From Spirochaetaceae bacterium (GTDB taxonomy: Bacteria; Spirochaetota; Spirochaetia; DSM-27196; SLST01), in assembly GCA_007118855.1 (NCBI GenBank), contig SKQU01000205.1, positions 1-42,638 of the forward strand: DNA of 42,638 nucleotides. The letters run 5' to 3'. Position numbers and translations under genes: made by a program. Numbering within the stretch: position 1 is the stretch's first letter; each line of letters opens with the position of its first letter. The notes below the pieces were generated by a model. That model was not told where the DNA came from and searched no databases. It worked only from the letters and a program-made list of their open reading frames with translations. Below are positions 16,603 through 24,877 of the stretch, one piece after another.

Positions 16603-16614
16603 AGCGATACGGCC

Positions 16615-19428
16615 ATGAGGCTCGCCCTGATCACCGGGTTCCTGGTGGCCGTCGTGGTCACCGGGTGGCCGGCCGGCCGGCCCGAGACCGGCGATCCGGT
16701 CCGGATCGTCCTGGACGGTCCGGAACGTCGGTATCTCTCGCCCCGGGGGGATGAGTCGCTCCTCGAGATCGCGCCAGGAATCGTGCCGCCGGGGGCAGCG
16801 ATCGAATCGCTCACATTCTCCGTCTACGGCGCGTCGGCCCCCTTCGTCGGAGAGCTCGTCTTCAGGCGCGAGTATCGGCGCGGGCCCTTCGGCATCCGCT
16901 TACCCGCCGCGCTGACGTGGGACGCGACCTTCCGCGGCTCGACGGTCGGAGTCGACGGCGAACCCGTTCCGGACGGCGACTACACGTACGAGGTCGCGGT
17001 CACCGAGCCATCCGGCCGGGTCTCCCGAACGCCGCCGCTGCCGGTCGTCGTTGACACCCGCCCGCCGATGATCGCGTCGGTCTCCGCCGAGTACGACGTG
17101 TTTCACCCCACCGGTGACGGCTCCCGTGACTCGGTGAGGATATTCCAGCGTGGATCGCACGAGCAGCAGTGGATCGGGCGGGTTCGCAACGAGGCGGGAA
17201 TCACGGTCCGCGAGTACGCAACCGTCGACTCCACTCCGCCGGATATCGAGTGGGACGGCAGGACCGACGACGGGGCTCCGGTGCCCGACGGGCGCTACGA
17301 GTACGTCCTCGCGGGTGTCGACCGCGCAGGCAATCGCAGCGAGAGCGATCCCGTTGTGCTGGTCGTCCACACCAGGCTGAACGGCGTGCGGCTCTCTCCC
17401 CATGCGACTGTCGCGCCGGCCGCGGACCGCGGTGAGCCCGGTCCGGTGACCTACGACGTGACGATCTCAGGGCCGTCCGACGTGGTGGCCTGGCAGTTCG
17501 AGCTGACGCAGCCTGCCGCCGACGCGGTGGCGCGTCCGGCCGCGCCTGTCCTCACGCAGGAGGGTGACGGCGCGCCTCCGGCGCAGCTCGTCCTTGACGG
17601 CCGCGACGCCGACGGGAGGGCGCTCGCCGAAGGCGAGTACGAGGCTGCGCTGACCGTGGAGTACCGAAGCGGGGTTCGCGCGCGCTCGGCGGCGGTACCC
17701 TATATCGTGGACCTCACAGCCCCGCACGGCAGGATCGTCGCGCAGACCGTGCCTTCGCCCACCGCCGCGGGGCACGATTTCGTCTTCGGCGGCGCCGCTC
17801 GCGAGGCGGTCGAGTTCTCCGCCCTCGTCTCGGACGACCGCTGGGCGCTGCACGTCGAGCAGGACGGGCGGACCGAGAGGCTCCCGCTCTCGCACCTGGG
17901 GATTTCCGGCGAGGAGCTCTCGTACCGCTGGGACGGGCGCGACCTCGCCGGCAGACCGATGTCCGACGGGCGCTACGTGATTTCGCTCCACGGGATTGAC
18001 GCCGCGGGCAATACGGGCGCGACCAACGAGGTGCGTGTGGTCAAGGACAGCCGCGCCTCATCCGCGACGATCGCCGCACGGCCGGACCGCTTCTCACCGC
18101 TCGCCGACGGCGCGAGCGCTTCGGTGTCACTGACGCCGCGAATCCATCCGTCCGACCGCGTCGCCTCGGCCCGGCTCGAGATCATCGACCGTGACGGGCG
18201 CGTCGTGCGCAGCTGGACCGACGCCCTGCATGACCACCGGTACGAGTGGTCCGGCCGGACCGACGTCGGGGCCACGGCTCCAGACGGCGCCTATACCGCG
18301 CGCCTGGAGGTGCTCCACGCGAACGGCAACCGCGCCGTTGCAACCACCGGCCCGATCGTCCTGGACACCCGGCCCCCGGAGGTCCACCAGCTCGCCGCGC
18401 CGTACCTGGTCGTGCGGCCGACCGGCGACGGGTATCGCGAGACCGTGCGCATTCTGCAGTGGACCTCGGGGGCGCGGTGGACCGCTCGCATCGTCGATTC
18501 GCAGGGGCGGCTGGTCCTTGAGCGACGCTGGGATGACCGCGCCGAGGACTTCACCTGGGACGCTCGCGACGAACGCGGAAGGCTCGTCGGGGACGGCGAG
18601 TACCGGTACGAGCTCCTCGGGCGAGATGAGGTGGGAAACCTCACGCGGGCGGAGCTCGCCCTGGTCGTCGACACGACGTCGTTGCCGGCCCTTCGCCGAC
18701 CTCCGGAGGTCTCGATCTCCGCGGTGCCGCACCCGTTCGTGCCGTCCGTCGACCGTCCGGGTCAGGTGCTCACGCTCTCACTCGACGCGTCCGGCCCCAA
18801 TGAGGCCGCGTCCTGGTCCGTGGAGGTTTCGGACGGCACCGGCCTTGTGGTCAGGACGTTCCGCGGGAGCGGCGCTCCGCCGCCCGAGCTCGCATGGGAC
18901 GGCCGGTACGCCGACGGCCGGTATGTAGAGAGCGCCTCGGCGTACCGCGCGGCGCTCACCGTGACCGACGTGTACGGGAACCGGGGCGAGGCGGCCGTCC
19001 GCATCGAGACGGGCGTGCTCGTGCTGCGCGACGGGCTGCTGCCGCGCGTGATGGTGCCGGGCATCGTCTTTCCTCCGGCCGGCGCCGATCTGCTCGCCGG
19101 TAACGAGGAGGACGTGCGGCGAAATCTGGATGCGTTGCGAAGCCTCTCCGAGGTATTGCGTCGATCCCCGAAACATGAGATCCTTGTAGAAGGGCATGCG
19201 TCGTCGGATGAGTTCGAGGAGCCTCCCGGAGGCGGCGCTGCGGGCCGCGAGCAGCTGGTAGAGCTGTCCGCGATGCGTGCGCAGAGCGTCCGGCGCGCCC
19301 TGATCGTGCTGGGCGTGGAAGCCGGCCGCATCAGTGTGGCGGGCTATGGTGACGCCCGCCCGGTCGTTCCGCCCGAGGACAGGCGGAATAGCTGGAAGAA
19401 TCGTCGCGTGGAGTTTATCTTGAGGTAG
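16615..19428 (+). CDS. Large periplasmic protein: seven FlgD-Ig-like modules plus OmpA domain (paralogue 1)
   Basis: 937 residues. A short hydrophobic N-terminus (LALITGFLVAVVVTGWPAG) is a probable signal peptide. Seven beta-sandwich modules follow, each marked by the FlgD-Ig motif W-D-G-x(3-4)-G ... DGxYxYxL ... AGN. The key tryptophan, or its replacement, is at residues 102, 213, 327 (Leu), 439, 545, 648 and 761, a spacing of 103-114. From about residue 830 there is an OmpA-type peptidoglycan-binding domain: EILVEGHASS, LSAMRAQSVRRAL, ISVAGYGDARPV and NRRVEFILR. The arginine of the peptidoglycan (diaminopimelate) pocket is present; the usual Asp directly after GH(T/A) is replaced, with another Asp two positions on. 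The second gene in the pair is built the same way. Likely a long, peptidoglycan-bound periplasmic spacer or tether; exact role unknown. Confidence 0.85.
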   Translation: MRLALITGFLVAVVVTGWPAGRPETGDPVRIVLDGPERRYLSPRGDESLLEIAPGIVPPGAAIESLTFSVYGASAPFVGELVFRREYRRGPFGIRLPAALTWDATFRGSTVGVDGEPVPDGDYTYEVAVTEPSGRVSRTPPLPVVVDTRPPMIASVSAEYDVFHPTGDGSRDSVRIFQRGSHEQQWIGRVRNEAGITVREYATVDSTPPDIEWDGRTDDGAPVPDGRYEYVLAGVDRAGNRSESDPVVLVVHTRLNGVRLSPHATVAPAADRGEPGPVTYDVTISGPSDVVAWQFELTQPAADAVARPAAPVLTQEGDGAPPAQLVLDGRDADGRALAEGEYEAALTVEYRSGVRARSAAVPYIVDLTAPHGRIVAQTVPSPTAAGHDFVFGGAAREAVEFSALVSDDRWALHVEQDGRTERLPLSHLGISGEELSYRWDGRDLAGRPMSDGRYVISLHGIDAAGNTGATNEVRVVKDSRASSATIAARPDRFSPLADGASASVSLTPRIHPSDRVASARLEIIDRDGRVVRSWTDALHDHRYEWSGRTDVGATAPDGAYTARLEVLHANGNRAVATTGPIVLDTRPPEVHQLAAPYLVVRPTGDGYRETVRILQWTSGARWTARIVDSQGRLVLERRWDDRAEDFTWDARDERGRLVGDGEYRYELLGRDEVGNLTRAELALVVDTTSLPALRRPPEVSISAVPHPFVPSVDRPGQVLTLSLDASGPNEAASWSVEVSDGTGLVVRTFRGSGAPPPELAWDGRYADGRYVESASAYRAALTVTDVYGNRGEAAVRIETGVLVLRDGLLPRVMVPGIVFPPAGADLLAGNEEDVRRNLDALRSLSEVLRRSPKHEILVEGHASSDEFEEPPGGGAAGREQLVELSAMRAQSVRRALIVLGVEAGRISVAGYGDARPVVPPEDRRNSWKNRRVEFILR

Positions 19429-19455
19429 AAGCCGGATACGGGAAGGAAGGACAGT

Positions 19456-22278
19456 ATGCGCAGGATCGTGATAGGAGTCATCGTGGCGCTCGTCGCCTCG
19501 ACCGCGTTTGCCGGCGGTCGTGCCGAGGCGCCCAGGGTTGATGTAGACGCCGAAGACGTTTCCTACATCTCGCCGCAGAGCTCGCCCGGCATACAGGATA
19601 CCCTGATCATCCCGATTTCGGTCGTGGAGATACCACGCAACCGTGTCGTGGTCGCTTACGAGCTCGTTGTCCGGGATGCCCGCGGGAACATCGTCTGGGT
19701 CGAATCCGGCGTCGACGAGACCGAGCGTCCGGGATTCTTCGGCCGGCTGATGGAGGGGCTCGGGCTGCGCGAACGCGAGACCACGGTCCAGATACCTGAG
19801 CGCGTTGAGTGGGACGGGACCTATCAGGGTTCTCCGCTTGCTGCCGACGGGACACCTGTTCCGGAGGGTGAGTACGAGTACGTCCTGACCGTCGTGGACA
19901 ACCGGGAAGACACCGCGACGAGCGAGCCGCGAACGGTTGTCGTGGACAACACGCCGCCCGTTGCCGCCGCGGATGTCGACTATAACGTATTCGAGCCGGG
20001 CGGCCGGCGAGGGACGATCACGCTCACGCAGCAGACCAGCATCGAGGACGAGTGGGTCGGCCGTATCGTCCGCAACGGCGACATCGTGTACGAGGTTATG
20101 TGGGCCGGGCAGGCCGTTGACGTGTTCACCTGGGACGGCCTGAATCTCGCCGGGCTCGAGGTGGAGGACGGTGAGTATGTTTACACCCTGACCGCGACGG
20201 ACCGGGCCGGGAATACCGGGTCGATCGAGCCCATCACCGTGGTCGTAGATACCGCCCCGCGCCCGCTTGACATCGCCGCGTCCACGCCCGCCTTCTCACC
20301 GAACGACAGTGGGGTCAAGGACACGGTCGAGCTCACCTTCGGTCGCCCTTCACTGTTGCGCCTGGAGAGCGCCGTCATCGACGTTACCGACGAAGACGGC
20401 AGACCGGTGGGCAGCGTGGAAGTCGGCGAGCAGATCGCCGAATCCATTGTGCTGACCGGGTATCTCGACGAGGCACGAACCCGGCGAGCCCCGGAGGGGA
20501 CCTATCTGGTCTCGGTCACGGCGACCTACGGAAACGGCGCCGTCTCACAGGCCGGGCCTATCGAGATCACGCTCGACGTCACGCCGCCCGAAGGGTCGAT
20601 CAGCGTCTCCGACACGATCTTCAGCCCCGACGGCAGCGGGCTGAAAGACACCGTGCGCATCGTCCACGAGGTGGACGACGACGCCTATTGGACCGGGTAT
20701 GTTTCCAGGCCGGGCTACGACGTCGTCGAGACGATCCGGTTCGGTCGTGATGTGCCGCCGGTGGTGATCTGGGACGGAACCGGGCTCGACGGCAGTCCCG
20801 TGTCCGACGGAACCTACGCCTACAGCCTCTACGGTGAAGATGAGGCCGGCAACCGGACCCAGACGAACGAGATCCGCGTCACCGTCGATCGTCGCCCCAC
20901 GGACGTCGAGCTTCGGGTCAGCCGCGAGTATTTCGCTCCCGGCAGCGGAGAGAAGGGCGATTCGGTCGTCGTGACGCCCGTACTCTCGGTTCCTGATGGA
21001 ATCGCCGAGTTCTCCTTCCGCGTCATGGACGGATCGGGGAACGAGGTGTTCTCCGGTCGGGGAGCAGGGCCGCTTCCGCGGCAGATCGTGTGGGACGGCC
21101 GTGATCCCGACGGTGAGATCCTTCCGGAGGGCGAATACGTCGGAGTGCTCGATCTCATCTACGAGAAGGGCAACCGTCCGCGTGCGCTCACGCCCGTCGT
21201 GACTATCGACCAGACGGTACCGCAGGTCTCTCTGCGGGCCTCCACGTCCCGGATTGCACCCGAAGTCCAGGACGCGCCGCAGACCGTCTCATTCATCCCC
21301 TTCGTCCATCCGGTCGACCAGATCGTCCGGTTCACCGGACAGATTCAGTCGCTCGACGGCCGGGTCGTCCGTGAGGTGACCGGCACGCGACCGGTCGGCA
21401 CCGCCTATTGGGACGGGACGACCCGCACCGGGCAGCTCGCCGCCGACGGGACGTACGTGGGAATCCTCGAGGTCGAGCACCGTAATGGAATCGTGCGGCG
21501 CGCGCAGAGCGGCACGATCGCGCTCAGCACCGTCGACTACGTGGGGCCGCCCCCGGTCGCGCTGCGGCTGAACCCGCAGACCTTCGCTCCGGACGGCGAC
21601 GGCGTTCGGGACACCGTGATGGTGACCCTCGCGATTGGTGACGGGCGCCCCATTGCCGAATGGACGATCACGGTACGGGCGCCGGACGGCTCGGTGTTCT
21701 TCGAGTACACCGGTGAGGGTGATCCGGTTCGCTCCTTCGCGTGGGACGGCATGAACGACGCCGGCGATCGCGTACGCATGGCGAGCGACTATGACGTCGA
21801 GTACGAGGTGGTCGACGCGCAGGGCAATGTCGCGACCGGTAGCGAGGTGCTGACCGTCGACATCCTGACGGTGGAGCGCTACGGCATGCGCAAGATCGAT
21901 CTGCCGGACATCATCTTCGAGGGCTTCACGACGAGATATCTCAACTGGAACAAGGAGCTCTCCGAGCAGAACGTCGTCGTGCTCAACCAGATCGCCGACG
22001 CCCTGCAGAAGTTCCCCCACTACCGCGTCGAGCTCCACGGTCATGCAGTGAGCGTGCTCTACTACGATGCCGAGCTCTCCGATCTCGAGCACGAGCAGAC
22101 GCTGCTGCCGCTGAGTGAGGGGCGCGCGAGGACGATTCGCGACGCGATGGCGAACCGCGGCCTGAACACCGACCGCTTCTCGATCGAGTGGTGGGGCAAG
22201 CTGCGGCCGCTCGTACCGTTCAGCGATCTCGACGAGCGGTACATCAACCGCCGCGTGGAGTTCTACATCGAGCGATAG
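19456..22278 (+). CDS. Large periplasmic protein: seven FlgD-Ig-like modules plus OmpA domain (paralogue 2)
   Basis: 940 residues, 27 bases after paralogue 1 with a good ribosome site (AAGGAAGGA). The signal peptide is clear: IVIGVIVALVASTAFA then GGRAEA. Module tryptophans or their equivalents are at residues 119, 226, about 334 (Thr, degenerate), 439, 546, 652 and 763, matching paralogue 1 almost residue for residue from module 4 on. Several modules start with F(S/A)P(N/D)G(S/D)G..DT, the usual opening of cell-surface Ig modules. The OmpA domain (about 830-940) reads RVELHGHAVSVLYYDAEL, LSEGRARTIRDAM, FSIEWWGKLRPLVPF and NRRVEFYIER. The pocket arginine is kept but the Asp after GHA is Val/Ser, so peptidoglycan binding may be weakened. 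A hairpin follows at 22294-22325. Confidence 0.85.
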   Translation: MRRIVIGVIVALVASTAFAGGRAEAPRVDVDAEDVSYISPQSSPGIQDTLIIPISVVEIPRNRVVVAYELVVRDARGNIVWVESGVDETERPGFFGRLMEGLGLRERETTVQIPERVEWDGTYQGSPLAADGTPVPEGEYEYVLTVVDNREDTATSEPRTVVVDNTPPVAAADVDYNVFEPGGRRGTITLTQQTSIEDEWVGRIVRNGDIVYEVMWAGQAVDVFTWDGLNLAGLEVEDGEYVYTLTATDRAGNTGSIEPITVVVDTAPRPLDIAASTPAFSPNDSGVKDTVELTFGRPSLLRLESAVIDVTDEDGRPVGSVEVGEQIAESIVLTGYLDEARTRRAPEGTYLVSVTATYGNGAVSQAGPIEITLDVTPPEGSISVSDTIFSPDGSGLKDTVRIVHEVDDDAYWTGYVSRPGYDVVETIRFGRDVPPVVIWDGTGLDGSPVSDGTYAYSLYGEDEAGNRTQTNEIRVTVDRRPTDVELRVSREYFAPGSGEKGDSVVVTPVLSVPDGIAEFSFRVMDGSGNEVFSGRGAGPLPRQIVWDGRDPDGEILPEGEYVGVLDLIYEKGNRPRALTPVVTIDQTVPQVSLRASTSRIAPEVQDAPQTVSFIPFVHPVDQIVRFTGQIQSLDGRVVREVTGTRPVGTAYWDGTTRTGQLAADGTYVGILEVEHRNGIVRRAQSGTIALSTVDYVGPPPVALRLNPQTFAPDGDGVRDTVMVTLAIGDGRPIAEWTITVRAPDGSVFFEYTGEGDPVRSFAWDGMNDAGDRVRMASDYDVEYEVVDAQGNVATGSEVLTVDILTVERYGMRKIDLPDIIFEGFTTRYLNWNKELSEQNVVVLNQIADALQKFPHYRVELHGHAVSVLYYDAELSDLEHEQTLLPLSEGRARTIRDAMANRGLNTDRFSIEWWGKLRPLVPFSDLDERYINRRVEFYIER

Positions 22279-22293
22279 ACGGCTCGGCAGTAC

Positions 22294-22325
22294 CCGGAGG
22301 CAGGTCGCGACCGACCTGCTTCCGG
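22294..22325 (+). terminator. Strong hairpin after the Ig/OmpA operon (possible terminator)
   Basis: A 14-bp stem (22294-22307 with 22312-22325, one G-T pair) closes a four-base loop CGAC, 16 bases after the stop of paralogue 2. There is no T-run behind it, so termination without Rho is uncertain. The remainder of this 176-base gap holds the promoter of the next gene and nothing else I can recognise. Confidence 0.5.
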
Positions 22326-22399
22326 CGCCTCCACGCCTGGAAGCATCTCTTCACCGCAGAGGTCCGGTTGCACGTGCCGGCGGCATCGTGCCGGCGCAG

Positions 22400-22428
22400 T
22401 TGACGAGCAGCGGTCGCCTTTGTATCCT
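22400..22428 (+). promoter_or_regulatory. Sigma-70-like promoter
   Basis: TTGACG at 22400-22405, 17-base spacer and TATCCT at 22423-22428. Transcription should start near 22435; AAAGGAG at 22443-22449 then gives a normal leader before the ATG at 22455. Confidence 0.65.
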
Positions 22429-22454
22429 ACGCGTCACAGCTCAAAGGAGTCAGA

Positions 22455-22958
22455 ATGTCCAAGGCACACAGGGGTCGACCCCTGAAGGATGAGACGCCGC
22501 GATCGGGACGCGGCACATGCCCGGTTACCGGCCGGAGCGGCGTCAAGCTGCTCTACGAAGCCGAAGTCGACGGCACGAAGATGATGGTCAGCAAGGCGGG
22601 CAAAGCGACACTCGCGAACGCGAAGAAGCGCCAGGAGAAGACGACCCGCAAGGCGGCCGCGGTCGAGGCGGCGAAGGCGGCCGAGCAGGCACGCAAGGCC
22701 GAGGCTGCCGTTGCGGCGAAGGCTGCGCGCGAAGCCGAGGAGGCGGCCCGCAAGGCCGAAGAGGCCGCGAAGGCCGAAGCGGAAGCTGAAGCCGAGACAC
22801 CGGCCGCGGAGGCCGAGGCACCGGCCGCGGAGGCCGACACACCGGCCGCGGAGGCCGAGACACCGGCCGCGGAGGCCGAGACACCGGCCGCGGAAGAACC
22901 GGCCGCGGAGGCCGAGGCATCCGCCGCCGAGACCGAGGCGGATGAGACCGGGAAGTAG
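22455..22958 (+). CDS. Basic-head, Ala/Glu-rich-tail protein, possibly a degenerate zinc-ribbon family member
   Basis: 167 residues with its own promoter and a strong ribosome site. Residues 1-55 are compact and basic: MSKAHRGRPLKDETPRSGRG, then TCPVTGRSGVKLLYEAEV and MMVSKAGKATLANAKKR. The layout CPxx(T)GR ... VSKAGK resembles a treble-clef or zinc-ribbon small protein in which three of four cysteines have been lost (only Cys22 remains); that is my inference. Residues of about 60-110 form an Ala/Lys/Glu-rich helix likely to be a long coiled or single alpha-helix. Residues from 115 are acidic repeats of E-T-P-A-A-E-A, encoded by a 21-bp minisatellite. No signal peptide, so cytoplasmic. Nucleic-acid binding by the basic head is a guess. 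The long open frames on the other strand here are only by-products of the repeat. Confidence 0.8.
   Translation: MSKAHRGRPLKDETPRSGRGTCPVTGRSGVKLLYEAEVDGTKMMVSKAGKATLANAKKRQEKTTRKAAAVEAAKAAEQARKAEAAVAAKAAREAEEAARKAEEAAKAEAEAEAETPAAEAEAPAAEADTPAAEAETPAAEAETPAAEEPAAEAEASAAETEADETGK
22797..22895 (+). repeat. 21-bp coding minisatellite, about 4.7 copies
   Basis: The unit ACACCGGCCGCGGAGGCCGAG is repeated at 22797, 22818, 22839, 22860 and 22881 (last copy partial), with one or two substitutions. It encodes T-P-A-A-E-A-E, so changes in copy number keep the frame. Confidence 0.9.
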
Positions 22959-22968
22959 ACCGCACGTG

Positions 22969-23002
22969 CTGCGGCGGCAGCTCGATCGGGGCGCCGCCGC
23001 AG
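22969..23002 (+). terminator. GC-rich hairpin in front of the TSUP gene
   Basis: A perfect 10-bp stem (22969-22978 with 22993-23002) around a 14-base loop. There is no T-run. Its right arm touches the AGGAAG ribosome site (23001-23006) of the next gene, so it could end the upstream mRNA or dampen translation of the next gene; the sequence does not decide. Confidence 0.35.
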
Positions 23003-23012
23003 GAAGCAATCC

Positions 23013-23768
23013 ATGACAGAGAGTCTCATCTCCACGATCACACCGCTTCAGTGGGCGCTCATCGGGTTGAGCGGGATACTGATCGGGATGAACAAGGCCG
23101 GACTCATGGGCGCGGCGATGGCGGCCATCCCCATCATGGCCGGTATCTTCGGAGCCCAGCTGTCGGTCGGAGTCATATTACCCATGCTCATCACCGCTGA
23201 CGTGGTCGCGGTGATCTACTACCGACGCCACGCGGAGTGGGGTGTGATGCTTCGGCTCCTGCCCTGGACGATGGTCGGCGTAGGGATCGGTGCCGCGGTT
23301 GGGGGCACGATCCCGGAAGAGTCGTTTCGGACACTGCTTGCGATCGTGGTCCTCACGGCGGTCGCGCTGCTCGCCTACAAGGAGATCGCCCATCGGGACG
23401 TGCAGGTGCCCGAGAAGTGGTGGATCGCCGCGATCCTCGGTCTGGCCGCCGGCTTCGCGACCATGGTGGGCAATGCCGCCGGTCCCATTACGACGCTCTA
23501 CCTCTTCTCAATGGGTATGTCCAAGAACCGTCTCATCGGGACCGGGGCATGGTTCTACTTCGTGGTGAACACGCTCAAGGTACCGTTCCATGTCGTCTTC
23601 TGGGGCACCATCACGTTCGACACCCTGCTCGTCAACCTTGTCACCGTGCCCGTGATCGTCGTCGGCGGACTGCTCGGACTCTACCTCGTACGCCTGATCA
23701 AGGAACGGCCCTACCGGGTCTTCATCCTCATCGCAACCGCCACCATCAGTCTCCGCCTCCTGTTCTGA
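23013..23768 (+). CDS. TSUP (TauE/SafE) family membrane permease
   Basis: 251 residues with about eight membrane helices in two halves, as usual for TauE/SafE proteins (240-270 residues). Recognisable segments: GLSGILIGMNKAGLMGAAM in the first half and AGFATMVGNAAGPITTLYLF with GTGAWFYFVVNTLKVPFHV in the second. The paired GxxNxAG-type loops line the substrate path. The family exports or imports sulphur-containing anions such as sulphite, sulphoacetate or thiosulphate, and some carry other organic anions. No sulphur genes are next to it, so the substrate is open. Start ATG 23013 follows AGGAAG at a proper distance. Confidence 0.9.
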   Translation: MTESLISTITPLQWALIGLSGILIGMNKAGLMGAAMAAIPIMAGIFGAQLSVGVILPMLITADVVAVIYYRRHAEWGVMLRLLPWTMVGVGIGAAVGGTIPEESFRTLLAIVVLTAVALLAYKEIAHRDVQVPEKWWIAAILGLAAGFATMVGNAAGPITTLYLFSMGMSKNRLIGTGAWFYFVVNTLKVPFHVVFWGTITFDTLLVNLVTVPVIVVGGLLGLYLVRLIKERPYRVFILIATATISLRLLF

Positions 23769-23812
23769 TTCCTTCGGATCCGCTCCTCAGAGCCGGGATT
23801 CGGACCGTCGTC

Positions 23813-23842
23813 TTGCCGATCGCCGGCTCCCGTGCGCATACT
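23813..23842 (+). promoter_or_regulatory. Probable promoter of the DJ-1 family gene
   Basis: TTGCCG at 23813-23818, 18-base spacer, CATACT at 23837-23842; a CAGGGGGA ribosome site and the ATG at 23870 follow. The boxes are imperfect. Confidence 0.4.
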
Positions 23843-23869
23843 GGACGAAGACGTGCAGGGGGACAGACG

Positions 23870-24418
23870 ATGAAACGAGCGGTGGTGCTACTCGCTGACG
23901 GATTCGAGGAGGTCGAGGCGGTCACGGCGATCGACTTCCTGCGCAGGGCGGATGTGGAGACGGTGATCGTCGGGGTGACCGGAATCGACGTGGAGGGGGG
24001 GCACGCGATCCGGGTCAGAGCCGATTGCCGGATCGACGCTGTTCCGCAGGAGCTCGACGCGGTGGTCATCCCCGGCGGTGCCGGGGGGGCGGCGAACATC
24101 GCCTCAAGCGCTCCCGCGATGGAGCTGATCCGCAGGGCCGATGGGCAGGGCAGACTCGTCGCCGCGATCTGTGCGGCCCCCGGCCTGGTCCTTGGTGCCC
24201 ACGACCTGATCGGAACACGGACCTTCACCTGTTATCCCGGGTTTGAGTCCCACGTGACGAGCGGGTCATTCGTCGAGGACCGAGTCGTCGTGGACGGGAA
24301 TCTCATAACGAGCCGGGGGCCGGGCACCGCGGCCGAGTTCGCCCTGGCGGTTGTCAGGTATCTCGCCGGCGCCGACGCGGCGGCCGACCTTCACGAACGG
24401 ACGCTTCAGGCGGGATGA
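23870..24418 (+). CDS. DJ-1/PfpI family protein (YajL/ThiJ type)
   Basis: 182 residues from ATG 23870, preceded by AGGGGGA. The frame is open much further upstream, but that part overlaps the TSUP gene in another frame. It shows the DJ-1 core: VVLLADGFEEVEAVTAIDFLRRA with the conserved glutamate 16, VVIPGGAGGAANI, and the nucleophile elbow AAICAAPGLVL with cysteine 101, then TCYPGFE and ITSRGPGTAAEFAL. Bacterial YajL and relatives are reported as stress-protective or deglycase/chaperone proteins, a still debated activity. Cytoplasmic. The C-terminal 65 bases overlap the end of a convergent membrane-protein frame. Confidence 0.93.
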   Translation: MKRAVVLLADGFEEVEAVTAIDFLRRADVETVIVGVTGIDVEGGHAIRVRADCRIDAVPQELDAVVIPGGAGGAANIASSAPAMELIRRADGQGRLVAAICAAPGLVLGAHDLIGTRTFTCYPGFESHVTSGSFVEDRVVVDGNLITSRGPGTAAEFALAVVRYLAGADAAADLHERTLQAG

Positions 24419-24812
24419 CCCGCGCGACGGCGACGGCTGAGACGGCGAAGGCCCCCGCGACGAGCCAGTTGGCAGTCCCGATTCCTACCGTCGCGAAGAG
24501 CAGGATCGCGCTCGAGAACCGGAGCAGGGGAGACGAACGCCGGGACCTGTCGTGTGAGCGCACCGTCGCGTAGCGCAGGGCGACCGCCGCGGCGCCGGCG
24601 ATGAGCGAGCCTCGTCTGATCACCATGGTGATGGAGAGATCACCCGCCTCGAGGAGATCGGGCGCGAGGAGCCACACGACGAATGGAAGCGTGCCTGCGA
24701 GCGCCGCGCCAAGCGTGGTCACCGAGACAGGCGAGGCAAGCGAGATCAGGTAGCCGTATACCAGCAGCACGAGCGTGAGCAGGATCTTGAGCGACGTGAG
24801 GGGAGGGATCAT
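24354..24812 (-). CDS. Small four-helix membrane protein of unknown function
   Basis: 152 residues from ATG 24812. The frame extends upstream, but that part is arginine-rich shadow sequence. Four hydrophobic segments are seen: LKILLTLVLLVYGYLISLA, TTLGAALAGTLPFVVWLLA, a weaker GSLIAGAAAVALRYA, and a pair ILLFATVGIGTANWLVAGAFAVSAVAVA. The C-terminus is basic (PPRRRRRDT). It overlaps the end of the convergent DJ-1 gene by 65 bases, so the last 20 residues may be non-conserved. A weak promoter (TTGCGA, 17 bases, TAGACC on the minus strand, 24846-24818) ends five bases before the ATG. Divergent from the beta-rich secreted protein. No family recognised. Confidence 0.65.
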   Translation of the reverse strand: MIPPLTSLKILLTLVLLVYGYLISLASPVSVTTLGAALAGTLPFVVWLLAPDLLEAGDLSITMVIRRGSLIAGAAAVALRYATVRSHDRSRRSSPLLRFSSAILLFATVGIGTANWLVAGAFAVSAVAVARVIPPEASVREGRPPRRRRRDT

Positions 24813-24877
24813 GGCACGGTCTACCACGATATCCTGCACTTCGCAAGCACGGGGGCGTTTCTGCGCGTCTACCATGT

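Noticed and set aside
22797-22895. Possible CRISPR array
   Set aside because: The 21-bp units are contiguous without spacers and lie in a coding frame; no cas genes are present. The same holds for the 12-bp repeats at 12505 and 41276.
22434-23009. Minus-strand leucine/arginine/glycine-repeat frames opposite the 167-residue gene
   Set aside because: Created by the 21-bp minisatellite; no ribosome site, while the plus gene has promoter and ribosome site.
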